A DNA stretch of 64,000 nt from Streptomyces zhaozhouensis. Lineage in GTDB: Bacteria; Actinomycetota; Actinomycetes; Streptomycetales; Streptomycetaceae. Under the pieces are notes generated by a model, which did not search any database, was not told where the DNA came from, and saw nothing but the letters and a program-made list of their open reading frames with translations. Shown here piece by piece: positions 33,367 through 41,929 of the stretch. The stretch covers positions 62,001-126,000 of the forward strand of contig NZ_OCNE01000015.1 of the NCBI RefSeq assembly GCF_900230195.1, in the 5' to 3' direction. Both the position numbers and the translations under genes were made by a program. The first letter of the stretch is position 1, and each line of letters opens with the position of its first letter.

Positions 33367-33475
33367 CCGGTCACCGAAGGTGCCCGACGGCGCGCACCGC
33401 CCGGCGGCCCGGAAAGTCCCGCCGGGCGCCTGCATTTCCCTGTCAAGCGCCCACTGCGCTGTCGGAGTCGCCCCT

Positions 33476-33481
33476 TAGGAT
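33476..33481 (+). promoter_or_regulatory. -10-like hexamer TAGGAT, leaderless geometry
   Basis: TAGGAT ends 7 nt before the ATG at 33489. The G-run between them could also act as a weak ribosome-binding site. Confidence 0.45.
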
Positions 33482-33488
33482 GGGGGCC

Positions 33489-34076
33489 ATGGCGAAGACC
33501 GGTACCACGTCCCAGGGGCTGCGGGAGGCGATCGAGCGCAGCGGCTACTACCCAGCGCTCGTCGCCGAGGCGGTGGAGGCCGCCGTGGGGCGGGAGCCCG
33601 TCGTCTCCTTCCTGGTCCACCAGGAGACGACCTTCGACAGCAACGAGGTCCGCCGGCACGCCACGGTGCTGGTGCTCACGGGCACCCGCTTCATCGTCAG
33701 CCACACCGACGAGCAGCCCGCCGACGGCAACGCCCCGACGCCCTACGCCACCACCTCCACCGAGTCGGTGAAGCTCAGCCGGATCTCCTCCGTCGTGCTC
33801 AGCCGGGTCGTCGCCGATCCCCAGTCCTATGTCCCCGGCACCCTCCCGCGCGAGGTGGTGCTCACCATCGGCTGGGGCGCGGTCTCCCGGATCGACATGG
33901 AGCCGGCCAACTGCGGCGACCCGAACTGCGAGGCGGACCACGGCTACACGGGCTCCACCACGGCCGACGACCTGTCGCTGCGGGTCAGCGAGGCGGGCGA
34001 CGGGCCCGAGACGGTCCGTCAGGCGCTGGAGTTCGCGCAGGCGCTCTCCGAGGCGACCGCGGTGTCCGGCAGGTGA
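33489..34076 (+). CDS. DUF5998 family protein
   Basis: A 195-residue cytoplasmic protein beginning MAKTGTTSQGLREAIERSGY. It has the conserved segment TVLVLTGTRFIVSHTDEQ, looks like a mostly beta, PH-like module, and contains a Cys/His patch CGDPNCEADHGY (about 143-154) that could bind metal. It is highly conserved among Streptomyces but functionally unknown. An in-frame ATG nine bases upstream overlaps the -10-like hexamer and is less likely. The stop overlaps the GTG start of the next gene, so the two are coupled. Confidence 0.82.
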   Translation: MAKTGTTSQGLREAIERSGYYPALVAEAVEAAVGREPVVSFLVHQETTFDSNEVRRHATVLVLTGTRFIVSHTDEQPADGNAPTPYATTSTESVKLSRISSVVLSRVVADPQSYVPGTLPREVVLTIGWGAVSRIDMEPANCGDPNCEADHGYTGSTTADDLSLRVSEAGDGPETVRQALEFAQALSEATAVSGR

Positions 34077-35305
34077 TCCCCCGGCACGACGGCGGCCGGG
34101 CGCCCGGCACCCCTCCCGGCGGCTGGCCCGAGCCGCCGACCCCGCTCGACCCCCGGCAGGCGCCGGCCCCCCGCTACGGCGCGGGCGCGCTGAGCGACCT
34201 GCTGCCGGCCGCGTTGGCCGGGCTCGACGTGCCGGGCCGCCGACCCGAGTTCGCGCTGCCGCCGGCCGACCGGGTCTGCGTCTTCCTGATCGACGGCCTC
34301 GGCTGGGAGCAGTTGCGGGCGCACGCCGCGCTCGCCCCGTTCCTCACCTCGCTGCTGCCCACCTCGCGCGCGGGCGCGGGCGCGCCGATCACCTCGGGGT
34401 TCCCCTCGACGACGGCGACCTCGCTGGCCTCGCTCGGCACCGGGCTGCCGCCCGGCGCGCACGGCCTGGCCGGCTACCGGGTGCGGGACCCGGGCAGCGG
34501 CGCGCTGATGCACCAGCTGCGCTGGGAGCCCTGGACGGACCCGGGGCACTGGCAGCCGCACCCCACGCTCTTCCGCGGCGCCGACGCGGCCGGCGTCGCC
34601 GCCTGCCAGGTCTCGGCGCCGCACTTCGAGCGCACCCCGCTCACCCGGGTCGCGCTCTCCGGCGGCACCTTCCTCGGCCGTTCCGACGTGCGGGAGCGGA
34701 TGGACGTGGCGGCGGCCAGGCTCGGCGAGGCCGGACGCACCCTGGTCTACACGTACTACGCGGAGTTGGACGCGGCCGGCCATCGCTTCGGCGTGGACTC
34801 GGAGGAGTGGCGCGACCAGCTGATCCTCGTCGACGGGCTGGCCCAGCGGCTGGCCGAGCGGCTGCCGCCGCGCGCCGTGCTCTACGTCACCGCCGACCAC
34901 GGCATGGTCGACGTCCCGGCCACCGAGGAGGCCAGGTTCGACTTCGACCACGACTGGGAGCTGCGCGCCGGCGTGGCCCAGCTCGGCGGCGAGGGGCGCG
35001 CCCGCCACCTGTACACGGTGCCCGGCGCCGCCGACGACGTGTACGCCGTCTGGCGCGAGGTCCTCGCCGAGGACGCCTGGGTGGCCACCCGCGAGGAAGC
35101 CGTCGCCCTGGGCTGGTTCGGCCCGCCCGGGGAGGCGGTCGAGTCCCGCGTCGCGCCCCGCATCGGGGACGTGGTGGTGGCGATGACCGGGGTCGCCGCC
35201 GTGGTCGCCAGTGAGACGGAGCCCAGGGAGACGGCCCTGATCGGGATGCACGGCTCCCTGACCCCCGCAGAGCAGCTGGTACCGCTGCTGGAAGTCCGCA
35301 CCTGA
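34073..35305 (+). CDS. Alkaline-phosphatase-superfamily phosphodiesterase / nucleotide pyrophosphatase-like
   Basis: A 410-residue protein of the type I phosphodiesterase/nucleotide pyrophosphatase group. Metal ligands appear in CVFLIDGLGWEQL (about residue 65), the nucleophile Thr in GFPSTTATSLASLGTGL (about 108-112), and later ligands in YAELDAAGHRFG and YVTADHGMVDVP. There is no signal peptide, which is unusual for the superfamily but normal for this actinobacterial version. The GTG start overlaps the DUF5998 stop. tdk starts 15 nt downstream, so the three genes look like one unit. Substrate unknown. Confidence 0.87.
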   Translation: MIPRHDGGRAPGTPPGGWPEPPTPLDPRQAPAPRYGAGALSDLLPAALAGLDVPGRRPEFALPPADRVCVFLIDGLGWEQLRAHAALAPFLTSLLPTSRAGAGAPITSGFPSTTATSLASLGTGLPPGAHGLAGYRVRDPGSGALMHQLRWEPWTDPGHWQPHPTLFRGADAAGVAACQVSAPHFERTPLTRVALSGGTFLGRSDVRERMDVAAARLGEAGRTLVYTYYAELDAAGHRFGVDSEEWRDQLILVDGLAQRLAERLPPRAVLYVTADHGMVDVPATEEARFDFDHDWELRAGVAQLGGEGRARHLYTVPGAADDVYAVWREVLAEDAWVATREEAVALGWFGPPGEAVESRVAPRIGDVVVAMTGVAAVVASETEPRETALIGMHGSLTPAEQLVPLLEVRT

Positions 35306-35320
35306 TCTGGAGCCGTTCCC

Positions 35321-35998
35321 TTGGCTGAACTCGCCTTCTTCTCCGGCACGATGGACTGCGGGAAGAGCACCCTCGCCCTGCAGATCCAGCACAACCGCTC
35401 CGCGCGCGGCCTGCTGGGCATGATCTTCACCCGCAACGACCGCGCCGGCGCCGGCCGGATCTCCTCCCGCCTCGGCCTGGTCGCCGAGGCCACGGAGGCG
35501 GACGAGAAGTTCGACTTCCACGCCCACCTGGTGCGCCACCTCACGGCGGGCGGCCGGGTGGACTACGTGATCGCCGACGAGGCGCAGTTCCTCTCGCCCG
35601 AGCAGGTCGACGAGTTGGCCCGCGTCGTGGACGACCTGGGCATCGACGTCTACGCCTTCGGCATCACCACCGACTTCCGCACCCGGCTCTTCCCCGGCTC
35701 CCAGCGGCTGATCGAGCTGGCCGACCGGGTCGAGGTGCTCCAGGTCGAGGGGCTGTGCTGGTGCGGCGCCCGGGCCACGCACAACGCCCGCACGGTGGGC
35801 GGCCGGATGGTGGTCGAGGGCGCCCAGGTGGTGGTCGGCGACGTCGCCGGCGGCGGCCACGAGGCCCCCAGGGGCGAGGTGGACTACGAGGTGCTGTGCC
35901 GCCGCCACCACCGCAGGCGGCTCACTGCCGCGACGGCCGGCGCGGGTCAACTCTCGCCCGAGGTGCTTCCCACGGAAGGGGTACCCGGACAGCGCTGA
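35321..35998 (+). CDS. tdk: Thymidine kinase (type II)
   Basis: A 225-residue kinase for thymidine salvage. The P-loop is SGTMDCGKSTLALQ (about 8-21), Walker B-like DYVIADEAQFLSPEQVDEL (about 86-104) carries the catalytic Glu, and the substrate lasso follows EVLQVEGLCWCGARATHNAR. The four-residue zinc site is made by CWCG and the later CRRHH. The start codon is TTG, with GGAG 8 nt upstream. It lies downstream of the phosphodiesterase and converges with the VOC gene. Confidence 0.92.
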   Translation: MAELAFFSGTMDCGKSTLALQIQHNRSARGLLGMIFTRNDRAGAGRISSRLGLVAEATEADEKFDFHAHLVRHLTAGGRVDYVIADEAQFLSPEQVDELARVVDDLGIDVYAFGITTDFRTRLFPGSQRLIELADRVEVLQVEGLCWCGARATHNARTVGGRMVVEGAQVVVGDVAGGGHEAPRGEVDYEVLCRRHHRRRLTAATAGAGQLSPEVLPTEGVPGQR

Positions 35999-36017
35999 CT
36001 CCGCGCCGGCCCACGCC

Positions 36018-36806
36018 TCAGCGGCCCGGCGGACGGATGACGGCGAAGATCCCTCCCTCCGGATCGGCCACCTTGGCCCACCGGCCGAACGGGGAGACCT
36101 CGGGCTCGCTCAGCGCCCGGCCGCCGAGCCGTCCGACGTCCCGCACCGCCTCGTCCACGTCCGGCACCGAGAAGTACGTCAGCCAGTGCGGACCCCGGTC
36201 CCGGGGCAGCGACCGCGCGCCGACGCCCCGGACGCTGGCCGTCGGCCGGCCGTCCAGCCGGAACGTCAGGTAGTCCAGGCCCTCGGGCTGGGCCGGCTCG
36301 GGCGCCGCCTCGTACCCCAGGACGTTGCTGTAGAACTTGCTGACCGCCGAGGTGTCGGCCGTGATCAGCTCGTTCCACTCCGGGGTGCCGGCCGGCCCGT
36401 AGAACGGCGCGCTGCGCCGCGGGCCGCCCTGCCAGAGGCCGAAGACCGCGCCGTTCACGTCCGCCGCGATGGCCAGCCTTCCCACCCGCTCCACCTCGAT
36501 CGGGCCGACCGCCACCGTGCCGCCGCACTCCCTGATGGTGGCGGCGGTCGCGTCCACGTCCCTCGTGGCGATGTAGGGGAGCCAGGAGACCGGCCTGCCC
36601 CGCACCCCCGACGCGAACTCCCCGAGACCGGCCACCGGGTGGCCGTCGCGCAGTGCCCTGACGTAGGGGCCCAGCTGGTCGGGGCCGGCGTCGAACTCCC
36701 AGCCGAACAGCTCACCGTAGAACCGTTGAGCGACGGACACGTCATGGACCATCAGACTCACCCAGCGGTGCGTCCCCGAAATCGGGGGACTCGCTGCCTC
36801 GGTCAT
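36018..36806 (-). CDS. VOC (glyoxalase/bleomycin-resistance) family protein, two domains
   Basis: A 262-residue protein made of two tandem vicinal-oxygen-chelate domains. Domain one starts HRWVSLMVHDVSVAQRFYG and domain two is signalled by WNELITADTSAVSKFYSNVL. Each has the beta-alpha-beta-beta-beta pattern. The group includes dioxygenases, lyases and antibiotic-binding proteins; no specific function is assigned. The ATG at 36806 has GGAGGGAG just upstream on its strand. The gene is divergent from the sulfurtransferase gene and ends 19 nt from tdk. Confidence 0.87.
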   Translation of the reverse strand: MTEAASPPISGTHRWVSLMVHDVSVAQRFYGELFGWEFDAGPDQLGPYVRALRDGHPVAGLGEFASGVRGRPVSWLPYIATRDVDATAATIRECGGTVAVGPIEVERVGRLAIAADVNGAVFGLWQGGPRRSAPFYGPAGTPEWNELITADTSAVSKFYSNVLGYEAAPEPAQPEGLDYLTFRLDGRPTASVRGVGARSLPRDRGPHWLTYFSVPDVDEAVRDVGRLGGRALSEPEVSPFGRWAKVADPEGGIFAVIRPPGR

Positions 36807-36876
36807 CCTGCTCCCTCCTCGATACCCATCCACACCCCTGCCCTGCGCGCACCGAAAAAGTCTCTCCGCGCACGGG

Positions 36877-36882
36877 GACAAT
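36877..36882 (+). promoter_or_regulatory. -10-like hexamer GACAAT, leaderless geometry
   Basis: GACAAT ends 7 nt before the ATG at 36890. The same hexamer stands 6 nt before kdpD. Confidence 0.35.
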
Positions 36883-36889
36883 GGGCGCC

Positions 36890-37729
36890 ATGACTGCGAT
36901 CATCCCGGCCCCGGACCTCGCCGCGCTCCTCGCTCCCGGAACCCCACCAGCCGACCGGCCCGTGCTGCTCGACGTGCGTTGGCGCCTCGGCGGCCCGCCG
37001 GGACACCCCGATTATCTGACGGGTCATCTGCCGGGTGCGGTCTATATCGACCTCGAAGCCGAACTGGCGGGTCCCGCCGGGGACGCCGGGCGGCATCCGC
37101 TGCCGGACCCGGCGGTCCTCGGCGCCGCGATGCGCCGCGCCGGCGTGTCCTCGGGCCGGCCCGTGGTGGTCTACGACGCGGGCGACGGCTGGGCCGCCGC
37201 CCGCGCCTGGTGGCTGCTGCGCTGGGCCGGTCACGGCGACGTGCGGGTGCTGGACGGCGGGCTCGCCGCCTGGGACGGGCCGCTGGCCACGGAGGAACCG
37301 ACGCCCGCCGAGGGCGACTTCGTGCCGGCCCCCGGCGCGCTGCCGGTGCTGGACGCGGACGGTGCCGCCGGGCTGGCCAGGCGCGGCGTGCTGCTGGACG
37401 CACGTGCGGGGGAGCGCTACCGGGGCGAGGTCGAGCCGATCGACCCGGTGGCCGGCCACATCCCGGGCGCCGTCTCGGCACCCACCACCCGGAACGTCGA
37501 CGCCACCGGGCTGCTGCGCTCGCCGGCCGAACTCCGCGACCGGTTCGCCGCGCTGGGCGTCACCCCGGACCGCGAGGTCGGCGTCTACTGCGGCTCCGGG
37601 GTGTCCGCGGCGCACCAGGTGTGGGCGCTGGAGGTGGCGGGCATCCCCGCCGCGCTCTACCCGGGCTCCTGGAGCGAGTGGACCGCCCAGCCGGGCCGCC
37701 CCGTGGCCAGGGGCCACGAGCCGGGCTGA
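36890..37729 (+). CDS. Thiosulfate/3-mercaptopyruvate sulfurtransferase (tandem rhodanese)
   Basis: A 279-residue tandem rhodanese. The N-terminal domain (PVLLDVRWRLGGPPGHPDYL) is structural. The C-terminal domain holds the active-site Cys234 in YCGSGVSAAHQ. A CGSGV loop is common to both mercaptopyruvate and thiosulfate sulfurtransferases, so the donor is not settled. It acts in the cytoplasm in sulfur transfer or cyanide detoxification. The ATG at 36890 is preferred over the one at 36881, which would sit inside the -10-like hexamer. It converges with sepH, 12 nt away. Confidence 0.9.
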   Translation: MTAIIPAPDLAALLAPGTPPADRPVLLDVRWRLGGPPGHPDYLTGHLPGAVYIDLEAELAGPAGDAGRHPLPDPAVLGAAMRRAGVSSGRPVVVYDAGDGWAAARAWWLLRWAGHGDVRVLDGGLAAWDGPLATEEPTPAEGDFVPAPGALPVLDADGAAGLARRGVLLDARAGERYRGEVEPIDPVAGHIPGAVSAPTTRNVDATGLLRSPAELRDRFAALGVTPDREVGVYCGSGVSAAHQVWALEVAGIPAALYPGSWSEWTAQPGRPVARGHEPG

Positions 37730-37741
37730 GCGGCCCCGCGC

Positions 37742-38767
37742 CTACTCCTGCTTCTTGCGGCGGGTGCCGAAGACGATCTCGTCCCAACTCGGCACCGCCG
37801 CGCGGCGGCCGGGGCGCACCCCGTCGGCCTCGGCCTGGCGGTCCGTGTTCCCCGTGAGCCGGTCGCGGTGGCCCCCGACCGAACGCGGCATCAGCACGTC
37901 CGCGTAGGTCGAGCCCGCGCTGCCGGCGGCGGCGGCCGGCCCGCGGGCCGGCGGCGCCTCCTCCTCCGGCTCGTCCAGCTCCGGCTCCTCCTCGACGGCG
38001 GCCGCCGGGGCGGGCGGCTCGGGGACCACCAGGTCGCCCCGGAAGCTCGGCACCGCCTCCAGCAGGCTCGTCAGCGAGTCCGTGTCGTTGTCCAGCCGGG
38101 ACGCCGGTTCGGGGCCCACCCGGCCGCCAGGGCGCTCGTTCTCCCGGGGGAGACGGGCGATCCTCGGCACGAACGGGGTGCTGGGCTCGGGCGAGTCGTC
38201 CGTCTCGCCCAGCAGCGACCTGGCCTCCTCGTCGACGGCCTGCACCAGCCGGCGGGGCGGGTCGTACATCCAGCTCGCCGAGTGCGTCTCGCCGGCGACC
38301 CGGTAGACCAGCAGCACCTCCCAGGTGCCGTCGTCCCGGCGCCAGGAGTCCCACCGGACCGCGTCCTTGTCGGCGCCGCGCAGCATCAGCCGCTCCGCGA
38401 CCGCCTCGCCCAGCTGGGGGCCCGCCGTCTCACCCGGCCTGCGGACGGGCGTCTTGCGCGCCCGCTCGGCCATGAACGCCCGCTCGGCGAGGACCGGACC
38501 CTCGAACCGGCGCACCCGGTCCACCGGGATGCCGGCGAACTGCGCGACCTCCTCGGCCGTCGCGCCGGCTCGTATCCGCGCCTGGATGTCCCGGGGACGG
38601 AGGTGGTTCTCCACCTCGATCTCGATCTGGCCCAGCCGCGCACGGTCGTTGCGCACGGCGGCGCGCAGCCGCTCGTCGATGGGAAGGGTGTACTCCGTGT
38701 TGTCGGCAGCCTTCAGCACCAGGCGTGTGCCGTCATTGCTCACGGCCACGACACGCAGTTCGGGCAC
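37742..38767 (-). CDS. sepH: SepH, cell-division regulator (DUF3071)
   Basis: A 341-residue actinobacterial FtsZ regulator. The N-terminal DUF3071 domain starts VPELRVVAVSNDGTRLVLKA and includes a helix-turn-helix (IRAGATAEEVAQFAGIPVDR, about 75-95). Then comes a long Pro/Glu-rich disordered linker and a conserved C-terminal motif PSWDEIVFGTRRKKQ. SepH is reported to stimulate FtsZ assembly during sporulation septation in Streptomyces. The GTG at 38767 has a very good ribosome-binding site, GGGAGG, 7 nt before it on the minus strand; the longer frame upstream is not supported. Confidence 0.92.
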   Translation of the reverse strand: MPELRVVAVSNDGTRLVLKAADNTEYTLPIDERLRAAVRNDRARLGQIEIEVENHLRPRDIQARIRAGATAEEVAQFAGIPVDRVRRFEGPVLAERAFMAERARKTPVRRPGETAGPQLGEAVAERLMLRGADKDAVRWDSWRRDDGTWEVLLVYRVAGETHSASWMYDPPRRLVQAVDEEARSLLGETDDSPEPSTPFVPRIARLPRENERPGGRVGPEPASRLDNDTDSLTSLLEAVPSFRGDLVVPEPPAPAAAVEEEPELDEPEEEAPPARGPAAAAGSAGSTYADVLMPRSVGGHRDRLTGNTDRQAEADGVRPGRRAAVPSWDEIVFGTRRKKQE

Positions 38768-39212
38768 GAGGACCTCCCGGGTGGTGCCTGCCGACGTCAC
38801 GTACGTCGCTGCTCCTGCCAGACGAGTGTGACCTGCCCGGGCGCAGCCTGCCACAACCTTGCCGACTTGCCCGGCGTGTCGGGCCGTGGTCTGGAACCGA
38901 TGTTATGGCACAGTCGCCACTTTGCCACGTGCGGTGACCGGCGCGAGCGCACTTCTCCGCATGGGGCAAACCGGGCCAAGGGCCACGTGTGGTCACACTA
39001 CTCCATTGGGGCCACCGGGGTGGGGTGCCACGCTGTCGAACTGCGCGGCCGGTGGGGGAGTTGAGGCGCCGCCCGGGCGGGGCTTCCGGTGGCAAGTCCC
39101 CTGGATGCCTCGAAATCAGGACTTTCCGCCTCGTTCGTTGACCGTATCCGTGGGTCTGGTGTGAACAGTGTGAGATTTGAGTCGAACGGGGGAAGCAAAG
39201 GTAAAGACTGGT

Positions 39213-39250
39213 CCGGAGGGTGACGAACGGCACGGATCGTCACCCTCCGG
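39213..39250. other. Perfect 13-bp inverted repeat upstream of hemH
   Basis: CCGGAGGGTGACG (39213-39225) pairs with CGTCACCCTCCGG (39238-39250) around a 12-nt loop. No plus-strand gene ends here, and sepH reads away from it, so it does not look like an ordinary terminator. It may be an operator or a leader hairpin of hemH. Confidence 0.6.
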
Positions 39251-39303
39251 GCGCGGGCGCGACGGTGGCGCGGGGGCGCCGCCGGCGGCCGGTCGGATGG
39301 TGG

Positions 39304-39309
39304 CAGGAT
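39304..39309 (+). promoter_or_regulatory. -10-like hexamer CAGGAT before hemH
   Basis: CAGGAT ends 7 nt before the ATG and no Shine-Dalgarno sequence is present, fitting a leaderless hemH transcript. Confidence 0.35.
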
Positions 39310-39316
39310 CGCGGGC

Positions 39317-40444
39317 ATGGAAGGTGTGCACGCTGCCCAGCCCTACGACGCCCTGCTCCTGCTCTCCTTCGGAGGTCCGGAGGGGCCAGACGACGTCCTG
39401 CCGTTCCTGGAGAACGTCACGCGCGGCCGGGGCATCCCCCGCGAGCGGCTGGCCGAGGTCGGCGCCCACTATCACCTGTTCGGCGGCGTCAGCCCGATCA
39501 ACGAGCAGAACAGGACCCTGCTGGCCGCCCTCGGCGACGAGCTGGCCGCCCACGACATCGACCTGCCGGTCTACTGGGGCAACCGCAACTGGGCGCCCTA
39601 TCTGACCGACACCCTCAGGCAGATGGTCGCCGACGGCAGGCGCCGGGTGCTCGCGCTGGTGACCAGCGCGTACGCCTCCTACTCCGGCTGCCGCCAGTAC
39701 CGCGAGGACCTCGCGGAGGCGCTGCTCACCCTCCGGGAGGAGGGCCTTGAGGTGCCCCGGGTGGACAAGCTCCGGCTGTACTACAACCACCCCGGCTTTC
39801 TGGAAACCGTCGCCGAGGGCGTGCGGGAGTCGCTGGAGCGCCTGCCGAGCGACGCGCGCGCCGGCGCACGGCTGGTCTTCAGCACCCACTCGATCCCCGA
39901 CTCGGCCGCCGACGTCTCCGGGCCGCCCCCCGGGCACGGCCCCGGCGGCGCCTATGTCGCCCAGCACATGGAGGCCGCCCGGGTGGTGGCCGAACGCGTC
40001 GCCGAGGCCACCGGGGTGGAGCGCGCGTGGGAGCTGGTCTACCAGTCCCGCAGCGGCTCCCCCCGCATCCCCTGGCTGGAGCCCGACGTCAACGACCGGC
40101 TGCGGGAGTTGGCGGCCGAGGGTGTGGGGGCGGTGGTCCTCGTCCCGGTCGGCTTCGTCTCCGACCACATGGAGGTCCGCTACGACCTCGACACCGAGGC
40201 GCTCGCCACCGCCGAGGAGTTGGGCCTGCTCGCCGTCCGGGCCCCCACGGTCGGCGCCCACCCGCGCTTCGTCGCGGCGCTGCGCGAGCTGGTCGTGGAG
40301 CGCGCCGCAGCGGAGCGCGGCCAGCGCCCCGAGCGCCCCGCGCTGGGCGCGTTCGGCGCCAGCCACGACCTGTGCCCGGTCGGCTGCTGTGCCGGCCGGG
40401 TGGACAAGCCGGCGGCGGCCGGCGCCGACAGCCCCTTCGTCTGA
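39317..40444 (+). CDS. hemH: Ferrochelatase, probably coproporphyrin-type (CpfC/HemH)
   Basis: Inserts Fe2+ into the porphyrin late in haem synthesis; in actinobacteria the substrate is coproporphyrin III. It has 375 residues. Motifs include LLLSFGGPEGPDDVLPFLEN at the N terminus, the catalytic His in FSTHSIPDS (about 195-203), and VVLVPVGFVSDHMEVRYDLD with the conserved Glu near 290. Cys125 (YSGCRQY) and the C-terminal Cys353, Cys357 and Cys358 (CPVGCC) match the [2Fe-2S] ligand pattern of actinobacterial enzymes. The inositol monophosphatase gene follows 47 nt later. Confidence 0.94.
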   Translation: MEGVHAAQPYDALLLLSFGGPEGPDDVLPFLENVTRGRGIPRERLAEVGAHYHLFGGVSPINEQNRTLLAALGDELAAHDIDLPVYWGNRNWAPYLTDTLRQMVADGRRRVLALVTSAYASYSGCRQYREDLAEALLTLREEGLEVPRVDKLRLYYNHPGFLETVAEGVRESLERLPSDARAGARLVFSTHSIPDSAADVSGPPPGHGPGGAYVAQHMEAARVVAERVAEATGVERAWELVYQSRSGSPRIPWLEPDVNDRLRELAAEGVGAVVLVPVGFVSDHMEVRYDLDTEALATAEELGLLAVRAPTVGAHPRFVAALRELVVERAAAERGQRPERPALGAFGASHDLCPVGCCAGRVDKPAAAGADSPFV

Positions 40445-40491
40445 CCGCGGGGCCGCCGGCCCCTTCCCGATCGCCCGCCCAAGGAGCACCC

Positions 40492-41349
40492 GTGTCCGAA
40501 CGCCCCGTGTCCCAGCCCCCCGCGCCGGCGCCGCCGGAACCCGCGCTGGTCGCCGAGCTGCTGGAGGTGGCCGCCGAGGCGGCCGGCAGGGCCGGCGTCC
40601 TGCTGCGCGACGGCCGCCCCGCCGACCTCGGCGTGGCGGCGACCAAGTCCAGCCCGATCGACGTCGTCACCGAGATGGACATCGCCGCCGAACGGCTCAT
40701 CGCCGACTTCCTCGCCGAACGCCGCCCGGAGGACGGGCTGCTCGGCGAGGAGGGCGGCGAACGGCCGGGCACCAGCGGCGTGCGCTGGGTCGTCGACCCG
40801 CTGGACGGCACCGTCAACTACCTCTACGGCCTGCCCCAGTGGGCCGTCTCCATCGCCGCCGAGGTGGACGGCCGGGCCGTCGCCGCCGTCGTCGAGGCGC
40901 CGATGAGGGGCGAGACCTACCACGCGACCCTCGGCGGCGGCGCCCACCGCACCCCCGCCGGCGGTCTGTCGCACCCGATGACGGTGCGCCCGAGCCCTCC
41001 GTTGGACCAGGCGCTGATCGCCACGGGCTTCAACTACGTGACCACGGTCCGCACCGCGCAGGCCGCGCTCGCCCAGCGGCTGATCCCGAGGGTGCGGGAC
41101 ATCCGCCGCTCGGGCTCGGCGGCCGTCGACCTGGCCGACCTGGCGGGCGGCCGGCTGGACGGGTACTACGAACGCGGCCTGCAGCCCTGGGACCTCGCCG
41201 CGGGGGACCTGATCGCCCGCGAGGCGGGCGCGCTGACCGGCGGCCGGGTCGGCGGGCGGCCCGACGGCGACCTCACCGTGGCGGCCGGCCCCGGGGTCTT
41301 CGCCGCGCTCCAGCCGCTGCTCGACGAGTGGGGCGCCTGGCACGACTGA
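40492..41349 (+). CDS. Inositol monophosphatase family protein
   Basis: A 285-residue Mg2+-dependent phosphatase of the IMPase/FBPase superfamily. Metal-binding motif A is WVVDPLDGTVNYLYGLPQWA (about 100-119), preceded by VVTEMDIAAERLIADF and GEEGG. Motif B is GLQPWDLAAGDLIAREAG (about 230-247). It may supply inositol for mycothiol and phosphatidylinositol or act on another sugar phosphate. The GTG at 40492 follows AAGGAG. It is likely co-transcribed with hemH. Confidence 0.92.
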   Translation: MSERPVSQPPAPAPPEPALVAELLEVAAEAAGRAGVLLRDGRPADLGVAATKSSPIDVVTEMDIAAERLIADFLAERRPEDGLLGEEGGERPGTSGVRWVVDPLDGTVNYLYGLPQWAVSIAAEVDGRAVAAVVEAPMRGETYHATLGGGAHRTPAGGLSHPMTVRPSPPLDQALIATGFNYVTTVRTAQAALAQRLIPRVRDIRRSGSAAVDLADLAGGRLDGYYERGLQPWDLAAGDLIAREAGALTGGRVGGRPDGDLTVAAGPGVFAALQPLLDEWGAWHD

Positions 41350-41368
41350 GGCGGGCGCGCACATACGT

Positions 41369-41405
41369 GGTGGGGCGGCGGGGAGTCACTCCCCACCGCC
41401 CCACC
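41369..41405. terminator. Strong hairpin between the phosphatase and a small minus-strand gene
   Basis: GGTGGGGCGG pairs with CCGCCCCACC and, across one mismatch, GGGGAG pairs with CTCCCC around TCA. The stem covers 17 positions and could serve both strands. Confidence 0.7.
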
Positions 41406-41435
41406 GGGACTGGTCGGTCGGCGTCCGTCGGTCGG

Positions 41436-41597
41436 TCAGGCGACCTGGACGCCGTGCTCCTGCGCCAGTCGGCGCAGATCGTCCAACTCGGCCTGCTCAA
41501 CGTCCATGGTGAACAGGTCGCCTGCTTCACGAGCGCGGTGCAGATCGGACCGGGTGTTCTCGATGCGCTGAAGAAGGTCAGCGGTGAACGCGTCCAA
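41436..41597 (-). CDS. Small conserved hypothetical protein (53 aa)
   Basis: A short helical, charged protein: the TTG start gives a chain beginning DAFTADLLQRIENTRSDLHR and ending LAQEHGVQVA. It looks like two amphipathic helices and carries no cysteine or signal peptide. TTG at 41597 is chosen because GAGGGGG lies 6 nt upstream. The longer frame to 41804 is GC-rich filler without a ribosome-binding site. Streptomyces has similar short proteins beside cutRS as I recall; function unknown. Confidence 0.6.
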   Translation of the reverse strand: MDAFTADLLQRIENTRSDLHRAREAGDLFTMDVEQAELDDLRRLAQEHGVQVA

Positions 41598-41929
41598 GGT
41601 GCGCCCCCTCGTCTCTCTAGGCGGCACCGGGGAGGTGCCGGGGGTGGGTGCGACCACGGCGGACCCGAGCCGGTCGGCAGCGCAGGGGGGTGGCTTGCCG
41701 CCTTGGCGGGGGTGGTCACGGGGTGTGCGAGGGCTACGTCCCCGGCCCGCGAGGCGGCAAAACCTCTCGCTTCGCGCGAATCTCCTCGGCGACCGCCCCG
41801 TCACCCGAGGACATGCCGTTTACCACCGGCTTACGCGGGTTGCGGGCAGGATGGTGACGCGCGGTCGGCGGGGCCGTGGGTGGTCGGACGCTCGGGGAGG
41901 GTCCGACGGGAGTAGAGAGAGGGACGGAC
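41598..41929. other. 332-bp region upstream of cutRS
   Basis: No credible gene. A CAGGAT hexamer at 41850-41855, about 75 nt before cutR, is the only -10 candidate I see. The ribosome-binding site of cutR, AGAGAGGGA, lies at the end. Confidence 0.35.

Larger units (their letters stand above)
38768..39316. other. 549-bp intergenic region between sepH and hemH
   Basis: No credible gene. Near the hemH side it holds a TTGACC (39138-39143), a perfect 13-bp inverted repeat (39213-39250) and a -10-like CAGGAT at the hemH start. The rest, including the AT-richer patch at 38895-38925, shows nothing I can name. Confidence 0.5.
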
